Positions 43,993 through 52,866 of a stretch of DNA of 64,000 nt are shown piece after piece (position 1 is the stretch's first letter; each line of letters opens with the position of its first letter). A program made the position numbers and the translations under genes. The notes below the pieces were generated by a model. It had not been told where the DNA came from. It made no database searches and saw nothing but the letters and a program-made list of their open reading frames with translations. The stretch covers positions 186,001 through 250,000 of the forward strand of contig NZ_JAGGPA010000001.1 of assembly GCF_018614035.1 (NCBI RefSeq), in the 5' to 3' direction. This stretch comes from Streptomyces sp. ISL-96 (GTDB taxonomy: Bacteria; Actinomycetota; Actinomycetes; Streptomycetales; Streptomycetaceae).

Positions 43993-44092
43993 GTTCGCCT
44001 CCCGGGTCCCACCCGTGCTTTTGTCCAGCACAGCCTGCCCCGCAGAGTAGCCGGGCGCGCACCTCCGGCGGGGACGCGGGAGGATCGTCCTC

Positions 44093-45292
44093 GTGGAACT
44101 GACTCTCCTCGGCACCGGGGCCCCGGCAGGCCTGCCCCGCCCCGACTGCCCCTGCGCCTCGTGCGCCACCGCCCGCGGCGGGCTGGCCCGGGCGGCGACC
44201 GCGCTGCTCGTGGACGACGCGCTGCTGCTCGATCTGACGCCGGGGGCCGCGCTGGCCGCCGCCCGTGCCGGGCACTCGCTCACCGGCGTACGGCAGGTAC
44301 TGCTGACGCACCCGCACGACGGGCCGCCGATGGAGCTGCCGGCCGGGCTGCCGGCGGCCGGGCGGGTGCCGGACGGGCGGGTGCTGACGCTGATCAGCGG
44401 GCACCGGGTGCGGGCCGTCCCGATGGATTCGCCCGGTACGGGGTACGAGGTGACCTCGCCGGAGGGCGAGGTGCTGCTGTACCTGCCGCCGGGTGGCGCG
44501 CCCGCCGGGGCTGCCACGGACGGCCGTACGTACGACATGGTCGTCGCCGACATCATGGACCGGCCGGACGCGCTGGCGCGGCTGCGGGCGGCCGGGGCGG
44601 TGGGGGCGACGACGGACGTCATCGCCGTACACCTGGATCACGACGTGCCGCCGGGCCCCGAGCTGGATCGGCGACTCGCGGCGGCGGGTGCGCGGGCTGT
44701 GCCGGACGGGACGACTGTGGTGGTCGGGGAGTACCACGCGGTGCCTGACGTTCCGCGGCGGACTCTGGTGCTGGGCGGGGCGCGGTCGGGCAAGTCGGTG
44801 GAGGCCGAGCGGCGCCTGGAGACGTTTCCCGAGGTCGTGTACGTCGCGACGAGCGGCACGCGGGAAGGTGACGGGGAGTGGGCGGAGCGGGTGGGCCTGC
44901 ACCGGGAGCGCCGGCCGGGCGCGTGGCGCACGGAGGAGACGTGCGAGCTGGCTCCGCTGCTGGCGGCTGACGGGCCGCCGCTGCTGATCGACTGCCTGGC
45001 GCTGTGGCTGACCGACGCGATGGACCGGGTCGGGGCGTGGGACGACGCGAAGTGGGCGACGGACGGGCGGCGGGCGCTGGGGGAACGGGTGACCGAGCTG
45101 GTGGAGGCGGTGCGGCGGACGCGGCGGACGGTGGTGGCGGTGAGCAATGAGGTCGGCTCGGGGGTTGTGCCGGCTACGGCGAGCGGGCGGCGGTTCCGGG
45201 ACGAATTGGGTCGGCTGAACGCGGCGTTCGCGGGTGAGTGCGAGCAAGTGCTGCTGGTGGTGGCGGGTCAGGCGGTCGTGCTGCGGGGGTGA
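44093..45292 (+). CDS. cobU: Adenosylcobinamide kinase/guanylyltransferase (CobU) with N-terminal degenerate MBL-fold domain
   Basis: 399 residues. The C-terminal half (from about 222) is CobU: P-loop LVLGGARSGKSVEAERRL, VYVATSGTREGDGEW, LLIDCLALWLTD and VVAVSNEVGSGVVPAT. It phosphorylates adenosylcobinamide and attaches GMP in cobalamin nucleotide-loop assembly. The first 215 residues resemble a metallo-beta-lactamase fold (MELTLLGTGAPAGLPRPDCPCASC) but the metal motif is reduced to LTHPHDGP, so it is probably inactive. The GTG start follows GGGAGGA. cobT lies 100 bp downstream. Confidence 0.9.
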   Translation: MELTLLGTGAPAGLPRPDCPCASCATARGGLARAATALLVDDALLLDLTPGAALAAARAGHSLTGVRQVLLTHPHDGPPMELPAGLPAAGRVPDGRVLTLISGHRVRAVPMDSPGTGYEVTSPEGEVLLYLPPGGAPAGAATDGRTYDMVVADIMDRPDALARLRAAGAVGATTDVIAVHLDHDVPPGPELDRRLAAAGARAVPDGTTVVVGEYHAVPDVPRRTLVLGGARSGKSVEAERRLETFPEVVYVATSGTREGDGEWAERVGLHRERRPGAWRTEETCELAPLLAADGPPLLIDCLALWLTDAMDRVGAWDDAKWATDGRRALGERVTELVEAVRRTRRTVVAVSNEVGSGVVPATASGRRFRDELGRLNAAFAGECEQVLLVVAGQAVVLRG

Positions 45293-45341
45293 GGGCGGGA
45301 CTCCGGCCCGGGCGGGTCGGGGAAAGCCCCGCAGAGGCCCT

Positions 45342-45369
45342 CCCCGTCACCCCTGACGGGGCGTCAGGG
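45342..45369 (+). promoter_or_regulatory. Two mutually exclusive hairpins before cobT
   Basis: CCCCGTCA-CCCC-TGACGGGG (45342-45361) and CCCTGACG-GGG-CGTCAGGG (45351-45369) share bases and cannot form together. They may terminate the cobU transcript or act in regulation of cobT. Confidence 0.5.
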
Positions 45370-45392
45370 AGGGTGGCGGTACTGTTCGGCGA

Positions 45393-46496
45393 ATGAGCTC
45401 GCTTAACCTCGACGACTTCTCCGACCTGATCGAGCGCCCCGACGGCGGCGTGCGGCGCGATGCCGAGGAACGCCGGGAGCGGCTGATCGTGCCGCCCGGC
45501 GCGCTCGGCCGGCTCGACGAGCTGGGTGAGTGGCTGTCGGCCGCACAGGCCTCCGTACGGGTCAAGCCCATCGAGCGGCCCCGCGTCGTTCTCTTCGCCG
45601 GTGACCACGGCGTGGCCGAGCTGGGGGTCTCCGCCCGGCCCGCCCTCGGCGCCCACCGGCTGGTGCGTTCCGTGCTGGACGGTGAGAGCCCCGTCGCCGT
45701 GCTCGCCCGCCGTGCCGGCGCGACCGTACGGATCGTCGACGCCGGGCTCGACTGCGATCCGGAGCTGCTGCCCGACGACGTCGTACGCCATCGCGTGCGG
45801 CGCGGTTCCGGGCGTATAGACGTCGAGGACGCGCTCACACGCGACGAGGCCGAGCAGGCCGTGCGTCTCGGGATGGCGATCGCCGACGAAGAGGCCGACT
45901 CCGGGACCGACCTCGTCGTACTCGGCGACCTCAGTGTCGGCGGTACTACCGCCGCAGCCACCCTCATCGCCGCCCTGTGCGGCACGGACGCCTCCGTCGT
46001 CACCGGCCGCGGCGGCGTACACATCGACGACCTGGCCTGGATGCGCAAGTGCGCCGCCATCCGCGACGCACTGCGCCGGGCCCGGCCGGTGCTCGGGGAT
46101 CAGCTGGAGCTGCTGGCCACCGTCGGCGGCGCCGACCTCGCCGCGGCGACCGGTTTTCTGCTGCAGTGCGCTGTGCGGCGTACGCCGGTGATCCTCGACG
46201 GCGTGGTGTCCGCGGCCTGCGCCCTGGTGGGCCAGCGCGCCGCTTTCCGGGCGCCGGACTGGTGGCTCGCGGGTCAGGTGAGCGGCGAGCCGGGCCAGGC
46301 CAAGGCGCTGGACCGGATGGCACTCAACCCTCTGCTCGATCAGGGCGTCACTGTGGGGGAAGGAACTGGGGCATTGCTCGCCCTCCCCCTCGTACAGGCC
46401 GCCGCCGCCCTCGCGGCGGAGCTGCCCGAGCGGGCGGCGGACGAGGAGGAGACGGTCAAAGAGACCGTCGGCGAGGCCGGAAACGCAACGGACTGA
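45393..46496 (+). CDS. cobT: Nicotinate-nucleotide--dimethylbenzimidazole phosphoribosyltransferase
   Basis: 367-residue CobT, which makes alpha-ribazole phosphate for the cobalamin lower ligand. Conserved stretches: VVLFAGDHGVAELGVS, LGDLSVGGTTAAATLIAAL, VGGADLAAATGFLLQCA and the catalytic C-terminal Glu in GVTVGEGTGALLALPL. The ATG at 45393 has TACTGT 7 nt upstream, suggesting a leaderless mRNA. Together with the cobU fusion and cobS it forms the loop-assembly set. Confidence 0.95.
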   Translation: MSSLNLDDFSDLIERPDGGVRRDAEERRERLIVPPGALGRLDELGEWLSAAQASVRVKPIERPRVVLFAGDHGVAELGVSARPALGAHRLVRSVLDGESPVAVLARRAGATVRIVDAGLDCDPELLPDDVVRHRVRRGSGRIDVEDALTRDEAEQAVRLGMAIADEEADSGTDLVVLGDLSVGGTTAAATLIAALCGTDASVVTGRGGVHIDDLAWMRKCAAIRDALRRARPVLGDQLELLATVGGADLAAATGFLLQCAVRRTPVILDGVVSAACALVGQRAAFRAPDWWLAGQVSGEPGQAKALDRMALNPLLDQGVTVGEGTGALLALPLVQAAAALAAELPERAADEEETVKETVGEAGNATD

Positions 46497-46572
46497 CCGT
46501 GTGTGCGGCCGGGCACCGCCGGCCGCACATCCGCACCGCTCGCGGCGCGGTGCCCCCATACCATCGCTTTTC

Positions 46573-48369
46573 ATGGGAGAAGTCCGCTTGGCCACCGAAG
46601 GCACGAAGCAGTCGCGAACGAGCCCTGCGAACCGGCGCACCCCCCGGTCACGCCGCAGCGCGGCATTCGCCGTCTGGTATCTGCGCATCGTCACGTTCAT
46701 CAACTTCCTGAGCGCCGTCTGGGTGTCGCTCGGTCAGGATCTGCGACGCCACAACACCGACGACTACTTCACCCCGTACCTGCTGACGGCGGGCTTCGCC
46801 TCCGGCGCGTTCACGCTCTTCCTCGCGATCACCATGCGCCGCCGCAAACGCGCCGCCTGGATCCTCAACCTCGTACTCGGCGGGCTCTTCTTCCTGCTCT
46901 TCGCCCTCGCGATGCCCTTCCCCGACGTACGGCAGTACTGGCAGAACTGGGTCTCCCTGGTCCTGACCGGCGCCTTCGTCCTGTCCCTGCTGCTCGGCCG
47001 CCGCGAGTTCTACGCCAAGGGTGACCGCTCGAACCCCGCCCTGGCCGCCGTCGTCGCCGTCGGCGGACTGCTGGTCACCTCGCTGATCGCCACCCTGCTC
47101 GTCACGGCCAGCAACACCGCGCCCGACGACACCCGGGCCTCGTTCCTGGACCGCTGGCACTACGGCGTGATGCGGCTGGTGTCGCTGGCCCCCGAAGACG
47201 CCCGGTTCGCGGGCATCATCACACCGGGCTGGGTCAACGTCACCATCAACGTCATGAGCACCCTGCTGCTCCTCGCCGTCCTGTACGCCGCCTTCCGGTC
47301 GCGCCGCACCGTCGAACCCCTCACCGAGGAGGACGAGGCCGGACTCCGGCTCCTCCTCGACAAGTTCGGCGAGCGCGACTCCCTCGGCTACTTCGCGCTG
47401 CGCCGCGAGAAGAGCGCCGTGTGGTCCCCCACCGGCAAGGCCGCCGTCACCTACCGGGTCGTCGGCGGCGTATCGCTCGCGTCCGGTGACCCCATCGGCG
47501 ACCCGGAGGCCTGGCCGGGCGCCATCGAGCCGTGGCTGGCGGAGGCGCGCGAGCACGGCTGGATTCCCGCCGTGATGGGCGCCGGCGAAGAAGCCGGCAC
47601 CATCTACGCCCGCCACGGACTGGACGCGCTGGAGCTGGGCGACGAGGCGATCGTCGAGATCGACGAGTTCACCCTGGAGGGGCGCGCGATGCGTACCGTG
47701 CGCCAGGCCTACAACCGGGTGAAGCGGGCCGGGTACACCGTGCGCATCCGTCGCCACGGAGAAATCCCCGACGACGAGATGGCCGTACTGCTGCGCAAAG
47801 CCGACGACTGGCGCGACGGGGAGACCGAGCGCGGCTTCTCGATGGCGCTCGGGCGGCTCGGCGACCCGGCGGACGGGCAGTGCGTCATGCTCGAATGCAC
47901 CGACGGCGCCGGGGAGCTCAGGGCGGTGCTCAGCTTTGTGCCGTGGGGGCCGCGCGGACTCTCCCTCGACCTCATGCGGCGCGATCGTGACTCCGAGAAC
48001 GGGCTGATGGAGTTCATGGTCATCGAGCTGCTCCAGCACGCCAGAGACATGGGGATCACGCAGGTCTCACTCAACTTCGCGATGTTCAGGTCGGTCTTCG
48101 AACGTGGCTCCAGGCTCGGTGCGGGGCCGGTGCTGCGGATGTGGCGCTCGCTGCTCAGCTTCTTCTCGCGCTGGTGGCAGATCGAGTCGCTGTACCGCGC
48201 CAACGCCAAGTACCGGCCGATCTGGGAGCCCCGGTTCCTGCTCTTCGAGAAGAGCTCCGACCTGCTGCGCATCGGCATCGCGGCGGCCCGCGCCGAGGGC
48301 TTCCTCGAAGCGCCCGGTCTGCCCAAGTGGATGCACCGCAAGCACCTGGAGACGAGACGGCGACGGTGA
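46573..48369 (+). CDS. MprF-like phosphatidylglycerol lysyltransferase-domain membrane protein
   Basis: About 598 residues: a basic N-terminus, five or six membrane helices (to about 270), then a DUF2156 aminoacyl-phosphatidylglycerol synthase domain with double GNAT fold. TEEDEAGLRLLLDKFGERDSLGYFAL, SLASGDPIGDPEAW, RRHGEIPDDEM and LNFAMFRSVFERGSRLG are typical. It probably modifies membrane lipids with an amino acid. ATG at 46573 has TACCAT 8 nt upstream; a TTG at 46588 with GGGAGAAG before it is an alternative start. It sits between cobT and cobS, with no cobalamin role expected. Confidence 0.88.
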   Translation: MGEVRLATEGTKQSRTSPANRRTPRSRRSAAFAVWYLRIVTFINFLSAVWVSLGQDLRRHNTDDYFTPYLLTAGFASGAFTLFLAITMRRRKRAAWILNLVLGGLFFLLFALAMPFPDVRQYWQNWVSLVLTGAFVLSLLLGRREFYAKGDRSNPALAAVVAVGGLLVTSLIATLLVTASNTAPDDTRASFLDRWHYGVMRLVSLAPEDARFAGIITPGWVNVTINVMSTLLLLAVLYAAFRSRRTVEPLTEEDEAGLRLLLDKFGERDSLGYFALRREKSAVWSPTGKAAVTYRVVGGVSLASGDPIGDPEAWPGAIEPWLAEAREHGWIPAVMGAGEEAGTIYARHGLDALELGDEAIVEIDEFTLEGRAMRTVRQAYNRVKRAGYTVRIRRHGEIPDDEMAVLLRKADDWRDGETERGFSMALGRLGDPADGQCVMLECTDGAGELRAVLSFVPWGPRGLSLDLMRRDRDSENGLMEFMVIELLQHARDMGITQVSLNFAMFRSVFERGSRLGAGPVLRMWRSLLSFFSRWWQIESLYRANAKYRPIWEPRFLLFEKSSDLLRIGIAAARAEGFLEAPGLPKWMHRKHLETRRRR

Positions 48370-48475
48370 CGGCGGCCCGGCGCCTCGCGCGCCGCGAGTG
48401 GGCTCCGCTGTACGCGCGGGCCGGCATCGCACTCGGCCCCGGCGGCCCGCTCGGACTGCTGCTGTGCGCGCTCGC

Positions 48476-49258
48476 TCACCTCTCGTCGCGCGCCGGCTTC
48501 GGGTCAGGAGTCCTGTCCGGCGTCCGGTCCGGCGTCCCGCCGATCAGGTCCTGAACCTTGCGGCCCACCCCCGACCAGCGCCGGTCGTGGTGCCACAGGC
48601 GCAGCGCCGCTCTGGCGCGGGCCTTGGGGCGCCGGCGGTAGAGGTGCTTCGCCCAGGGGGAGCCGGGCTTGGCCAGCCGGATCGCGCCGACGAGCGCTAC
48701 GACGGGCACGACCGTACCGAAGAGGGCGGTGAGGACTTTCCCCTTGCTGAGCGCGATCACCGCGAGGAGGAAGTTGAAGCACACGTTGAGGATGAGTGCG
48801 GCGCGGCTCTGCCGCTCGTCCGGCGTCAGCTGATCCACCCCGAACGGGACGGATCCGATGAGGACCAGCCCCACCACGGCGGCGGTCACGACAACGACCT
48901 CCACGCTCTGCCGCCCCTGTTCGCTCCAGTAGACGTCGTCGAGATGGAGGACCAGCGCGAACTCGTCGAGGACCAGCCCCGCGCCCATCCCGAAGATCAC
49001 CGCGCACAGCGCCGAGCTGACGCCGTGCGCGCCGGTGGCCACCGCCCCGAAGCCGCCGATCGTCATCAGGATCACGCCGGGCACCACGTGGTGGATGTGC
49101 AGACCGCCGGGCGAGACGTTCCTGAAGGGGCCGCGGCCCGCCCGGATCAGCCGGGTGATGGTGCGGGTGACCGCGAACGTCAGGACGAAGGAAAGCAGGG
49201 CCAGCAGCAGCGGGAGCTTTCCCGGCTCAAGGATGTTGCGATACCACCAGTGACCCAT
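48476..49258 (-). CDS. Conserved multi-pass membrane protein
   Basis: 260 residues with about six membrane helices. The second region HIHHVVPGVILMTIGGF and GAGLVLDEFALVLHLDDVYW contain clustered His, Asp and Glu residues, suggesting a metal or catalytic site. The C-terminal tail is basic and ends with three TPD-R repeats encoded by a short tandem DNA repeat. Family not recognised with confidence. It diverges from cobS, 78 bp apart. Confidence 0.8.
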   Translation of the reverse strand: MGHWWYRNILEPGKLPLLLALLSFVLTFAVTRTITRLIRAGRGPFRNVSPGGLHIHHVVPGVILMTIGGFGAVATGAHGVSSALCAVIFGMGAGLVLDEFALVLHLDDVYWSEQGRQSVEVVVVTAAVVGLVLIGSVPFGVDQLTPDERQSRAALILNVCFNFLLAVIALSKGKVLTALFGTVVPVVALVGAIRLAKPGSPWAKHLYRRRPKARARAALRLWHHDRRWSGVGRKVQDLIGGTPDRTPDRTPDPKPARDER

Positions 49259-49336
49259 GCCACTCGCTTCCCTTATGTGTGGGTTTGTGCGCTATGCGCA
49301 ACCTACCGGCCGTCTCCGGCGACTAGCGTGCGCGCC

Positions 49337-50119
49337 GTGACCTCTCTCCTCAGCGACGGCATACGTTTCGCCTTCGGCACGCTCACCGTGCTTCCCGTAC
49401 GCGTGACCCGGTGGGACCGCGAGGCCGCTCGCGCCGGAATGCTGTGCGCTCCCCTGGCCGGGCTGGTCGTGGGCTTGTGCGCGGCGGCCCTCGGCGGCGT
49501 ACTCCTGCTGCTCGGCGCGGGGCCGCTGCTCGCCGCCGTGGCGAGCGCCGCCGTACCCGCCGCCCTCACCCGGGGACTGCACCTCGACGGACTCGCCGAC
49601 ACGGCCGACGGCCTGGGCAGCGGCAAACCGGCCGAAGAGGCGCTGCGCATCATGAAGCAGTCGGACATCGGCCCCTTCGGCGTCATCACGCTGCTGTTCG
49701 TCCTCCTCGCCCAGGTCGCCGCGCTTTTCGAGCTGTACGCCGCCGGGTGGGCGCAGGGTGCGGCCGGCGCCGCCGTCTCCGCCGTCGCCGCCCGCCTGGC
49801 CCTGACCCTCGCGTCCCGCACGGGCGTCCCGCCGGCCCGGCCCGACGGGCTGGGCGCGGCGGTCGCGGGCACGGTATCGGCGCGTACCGCGGTGGCCGTC
49901 ACCGTGCTGGTGACCGCCGCCTGCGCGGGCGTCGCGGGTGCGCTGTTCGGCCCGTACGCCGCCCTGCGTCACGCCGCCGCCGTGTTGGCCGCACTCGCCG
50001 CCGCGCAGCTGCTGCTGCGCCACTGCGTGCGCCGATTCGGCGGGGTCACCGGTGACGTCTTCGGCGGCGTGGCGGAGACCGCGGCGACGGCCGCACTGGT
50101 GGTCCTGGTGCTGGGGTGA
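49337..50119 (+). CDS. cobS: Adenosylcobinamide-GDP ribazoletransferase (cobalamin synthase)
   Basis: 260-residue membrane enzyme, seven or so helices, that joins adenosylcobinamide-GDP with alpha-ribazole. The catalytic acidic motif LHLDGLADTADGLGSG is at about residues 85-100, and EALRIMKQSDIGPFGV follows. The GTG at 49337 lies 7 nt after TAGCGT, fitting a leaderless transcript; longer in-frame extensions run back into non-conserved sequence. Confidence 0.94.
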   Translation: MTSLLSDGIRFAFGTLTVLPVRVTRWDREAARAGMLCAPLAGLVVGLCAAALGGVLLLLGAGPLLAAVASAAVPAALTRGLHLDGLADTADGLGSGKPAEEALRIMKQSDIGPFGVITLLFVLLAQVAALFELYAAGWAQGAAGAAVSAVAARLALTLASRTGVPPARPDGLGAAVAGTVSARTAVAVTVLVTAACAGVAGALFGPYAALRHAAAVLAALAAAQLLLRHCVRRFGGVTGDVFGGVAETAATAALVVLVLG

Positions 50120-50209
50120 CGGGTGAACACCAGTGGGATACACGGCAGTTGACTGCCCGTCACCGCAAGGTGCACGATCATTCCCCACTGCTGTCGGGGG
50201 AGACAGAAG

Positions 50210-52852
50210 ATGCCCGAATTTCCTGGCTGGGATCAGAGCAGCGAATTCACTGAGGCTTACCGCAGGGCGGTGCGCACCCGGTCGCGGCTGTCGAAACGCG
50301 GCCCCAAGCACCCACCCATCGTGCTGCGGACCGGCCCGGAGGAAGCGCAACAGGCCCTGGAGGCCCTGAAGCTGGGCCTCCAGCGCTCGTCGAGGGCGCG
50401 GGGCACCGTGCCGTGCACTCCGTACGCCCATGTCGACTGGCGCGGCGGGTCAAGGACCGAGTTGATCGCGAAGATCGCCGAGGAACTGAAGAAGAACGCC
50501 CCCGACGAGGCGGGCAAACTGCGGCTGCCCACGTACGACCTTCTCCAGTGCGTCGCCGGCAACCGGGTGGGAACGGACGCCCGGCTGGCGGACCGGGTGT
50601 TCGCCAGGCACCGGGGGCGCGCGACGGCCGCACTGCCGCCCAGGGGCGAGCCCGGCCCGGCGATCAACGCGGGGCTTCTGACCGTTCCGGTCCGCTCGAT
50701 CTGGTCGGTGGCGGAATGGGTCTACCTCAGGATCTGGGAGCGCCGCTGGGAATGGCGCCTCGCCCGGCGCAGGCGCTTTCGCCTGCTGTGGCCGGAGAAC
50801 TTCCGCGGCAAGCGTACGTACGCCGCCGCGCTCACCGAGTTCAACCGGATGTGGGAGGCCGCCGTCGGGGACGGCGGCGGCGCGCACGACGTCGACCGGT
50901 GGGACGGGCTGCTCATCGCCGCGCTCATGACCGACCTGTACGCCTACGCGCGCCAGGGGCTGCTCCACCCCGGCCGCAGACGCCGCCGCCCGCGCCACGC
51001 GCTCCTGCTCAACGGCACCCGGACCGGGGCCGACGGCGGCGACGGCGGCAGCACGGCCGTAGCGGGCTTCATCAGGCTGTACGGCGCCCAGCAGCGGTCG
51101 AGTCCCAACGCGGCCACGGTGGTGATCGCCGCGCTGCCCGACACGCACGACGCGGCGCCCGGCGCCGGCACGCTGGAGGAGGCGGCGCGCCGGCTCGACC
51201 CCGAGAAGGGTGCGATCCCGACGCCCTACGAGGTGCGGCTCCCGCGCCCGGAGCGGGGCGGCGGCCACGGGGTGACGGTGTCGCCGGTCTGGACGCCGCG
51301 GGTGCGGCTGCGCCCCGGCAGGGAACTGGCCTTCGAAGCGGGGGCGCTCGCCGTCGCTCTCTGGCTCACCGGACAGCTCTCCTGCATCCCGTACCTCGAC
51401 AGCCCTTTCACGGACACGTACACGCAGTGCCTCACCGGCTCCGACCACGTACAGCAGGCCAAGGCGGCCGGGCCCGCGCTCTCCGCCCAGTACACCGACG
51501 CGCTCAACCTGATCGCCGAGCAGAACAAGATCGCGGAGACCGACGGCAAGCCCGAGCGGACGGTGACCATCGCCCATGTCCGCGCCTCGGTGGCGCCGAA
51601 CGAAGCCGAGCGGCAGTCCGGCGCGGCCATCCCCGAACTGCGCGGCCTCGCGCTGGCCCAGCAGTCGCTGCACCGGATGGCGCCCGCCAACGACAACGGC
51701 GTCTGGGTGCGGATCAAGACGTACGACGCCGGATTGCAGTTCAAGAACGCCCGCAAGGTGGCGGCGGAGATCGTCCGCGAGGCGAAGAAGGACCAGCACC
51801 TCATCGGGGTCACGGGATTCACCGAGAGCCGGAAGGAAACGGTCGCGGCGCTGCGCGTGCTCAATTCGGCCCGGATTCCCATTGTCAGCTCGACGGCCAC
51901 GGCGAAAGCCATGGAGGTCGGGCGTTATTACCACGGCGCCGCGCCGAACAACAAGCGGGAGGCGCGGGTCGTGTCGGAGTTCGTGAAGCACGCGAATACG
52001 GTGCGTACGGGAGAGAATTCCTGCGCACCCGCGGAAAGCGTCGCCGTGGTGACCGATCCGACCGATGTGTACAGCGATGAACTCGGCAAGGAGTTCGCCC
52101 TCGCCTTCCCCTCCGCGGGCAGCCGTATCGGCTACATCCCCGGCGGGAACAGCGGAGTGGTCGTACCGAACGAGCCCGACCTCGACATGAAGTTCAGCAT
52201 GTCGGAGGTGGCCGAAGCGGTGTGCAGCAAGGTCGCGGGAAAGAGTAGAACGCTGGTCTACTGGACCTCGCGGGTACGGGAGTTCGACAATTTCCTGGAG
52301 ACTTATCAGAGCCGTAGCCCATGCGCGAACAAGGACCTCACCGTGATGGGCGGGAACGAGCTCACCAATGCGGCGCTCTCCGGCGGATTCGTGGGGAAGT
52401 CCTGGCTGCACCTTTATCACACGGCCCATATGCTGCCCGCCGGACATCCGGACCGCAGCGCGACGGCGAAGGCGTTCAACGACGCGTACACCGAGAAATT
52501 CACCAAGTCCGATCTGTGGCTGAACGACGGGCACGCCGCGCTCGCCCATGACGCGGTGCAGGTGCTCGCCCAGGCGACGAGTCAGGCGAACGCGGCGGGC
52601 GTGGAGCTGACGCGTCCCAATGTCCAGCAGATCATCAACAGCGGGTCCTTCGACCTGGAGGGGGCCAGTGGCCGCCTGCTGTTCGCGGCGGGCTCGCTCC
52701 AGCGGCCGCTCAACAAGCTGCTGGCCGTCCTGCACCACGGGGAGAAGGGGTCGGCGCCGGTGCTGATGTGCGGGGACTCCGGGAAGAACATCGATGCCGG
52801 GAAGGAGTGGCAGCAGGGCGGTACGTCGTACGACTGCCCGGAGGACGAGTAG
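50210..52852 (+). CDS. Degenerate STAND-like NTPase region fused via a membrane helix to a periplasmic binding domain
   Basis: 880 residues. Residues 36-60 (PIVLRTGPEEAQQALEALKLG) align by eye with the start of STAND-type NTPases, but the Walker A glycine-lysine core is lost. A basic helical region follows to about 270. One membrane helix lies near 372-391 (FEAGALAVALWLTGQLS). Residues about 420-860 look like a type I periplasmic binding protein (amino acid ABC family): QHLIGVTGFTESRKETVAALRV, IPIVSSTATAKAMEVGRYYHG, VVTDPTDVYSDELGKEF and AHDAVQVLAQA. Stops 14 bp from the end of the polysaccharide operon on the other strand. Likely an envelope sensor; ligand and output unknown. Confidence 0.8.
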   Translation: MPEFPGWDQSSEFTEAYRRAVRTRSRLSKRGPKHPPIVLRTGPEEAQQALEALKLGLQRSSRARGTVPCTPYAHVDWRGGSRTELIAKIAEELKKNAPDEAGKLRLPTYDLLQCVAGNRVGTDARLADRVFARHRGRATAALPPRGEPGPAINAGLLTVPVRSIWSVAEWVYLRIWERRWEWRLARRRRFRLLWPENFRGKRTYAAALTEFNRMWEAAVGDGGGAHDVDRWDGLLIAALMTDLYAYARQGLLHPGRRRRRPRHALLLNGTRTGADGGDGGSTAVAGFIRLYGAQQRSSPNAATVVIAALPDTHDAAPGAGTLEEAARRLDPEKGAIPTPYEVRLPRPERGGGHGVTVSPVWTPRVRLRPGRELAFEAGALAVALWLTGQLSCIPYLDSPFTDTYTQCLTGSDHVQQAKAAGPALSAQYTDALNLIAEQNKIAETDGKPERTVTIAHVRASVAPNEAERQSGAAIPELRGLALAQQSLHRMAPANDNGVWVRIKTYDAGLQFKNARKVAAEIVREAKKDQHLIGVTGFTESRKETVAALRVLNSARIPIVSSTATAKAMEVGRYYHGAAPNNKREARVVSEFVKHANTVRTGENSCAPAESVAVVTDPTDVYSDELGKEFALAFPSAGSRIGYIPGGNSGVVVPNEPDLDMKFSMSEVAEAVCSKVAGKSRTLVYWTSRVREFDNFLETYQSRSPCANKDLTVMGGNELTNAALSGGFVGKSWLHLYHTAHMLPAGHPDRSATAKAFNDAYTEKFTKSDLWLNDGHAALAHDAVQVLAQATSQANAAGVELTRPNVQQIINSGSFDLEGASGRLLFAAGSLQRPLNKLLAVLHHGEKGSAPVLMCGDSGKNIDAGKEWQQGGTSYDCPEDE

Positions 52853-52866
52853 ACGAGTAGGCGCGG

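Noticed and set aside
44000..45392. Cobalamin riboswitch before cobU or cobT
   Set aside because: No B12-box-like sequence or suitable leader length; only short hairpins are present.
48366..48554. Short plus-strand frame after the MprF-like gene, overlapping the end of the membrane gene
   Set aside because: No ribosome site or recognisable features, and it overlaps a convincing gene on the other strand.
48104..49336. N-terminal extension of cobS by about 400 codons
   Set aside because: The extension runs through the antisense of another gene; family length and the local -10 box support the GTG at 49337.
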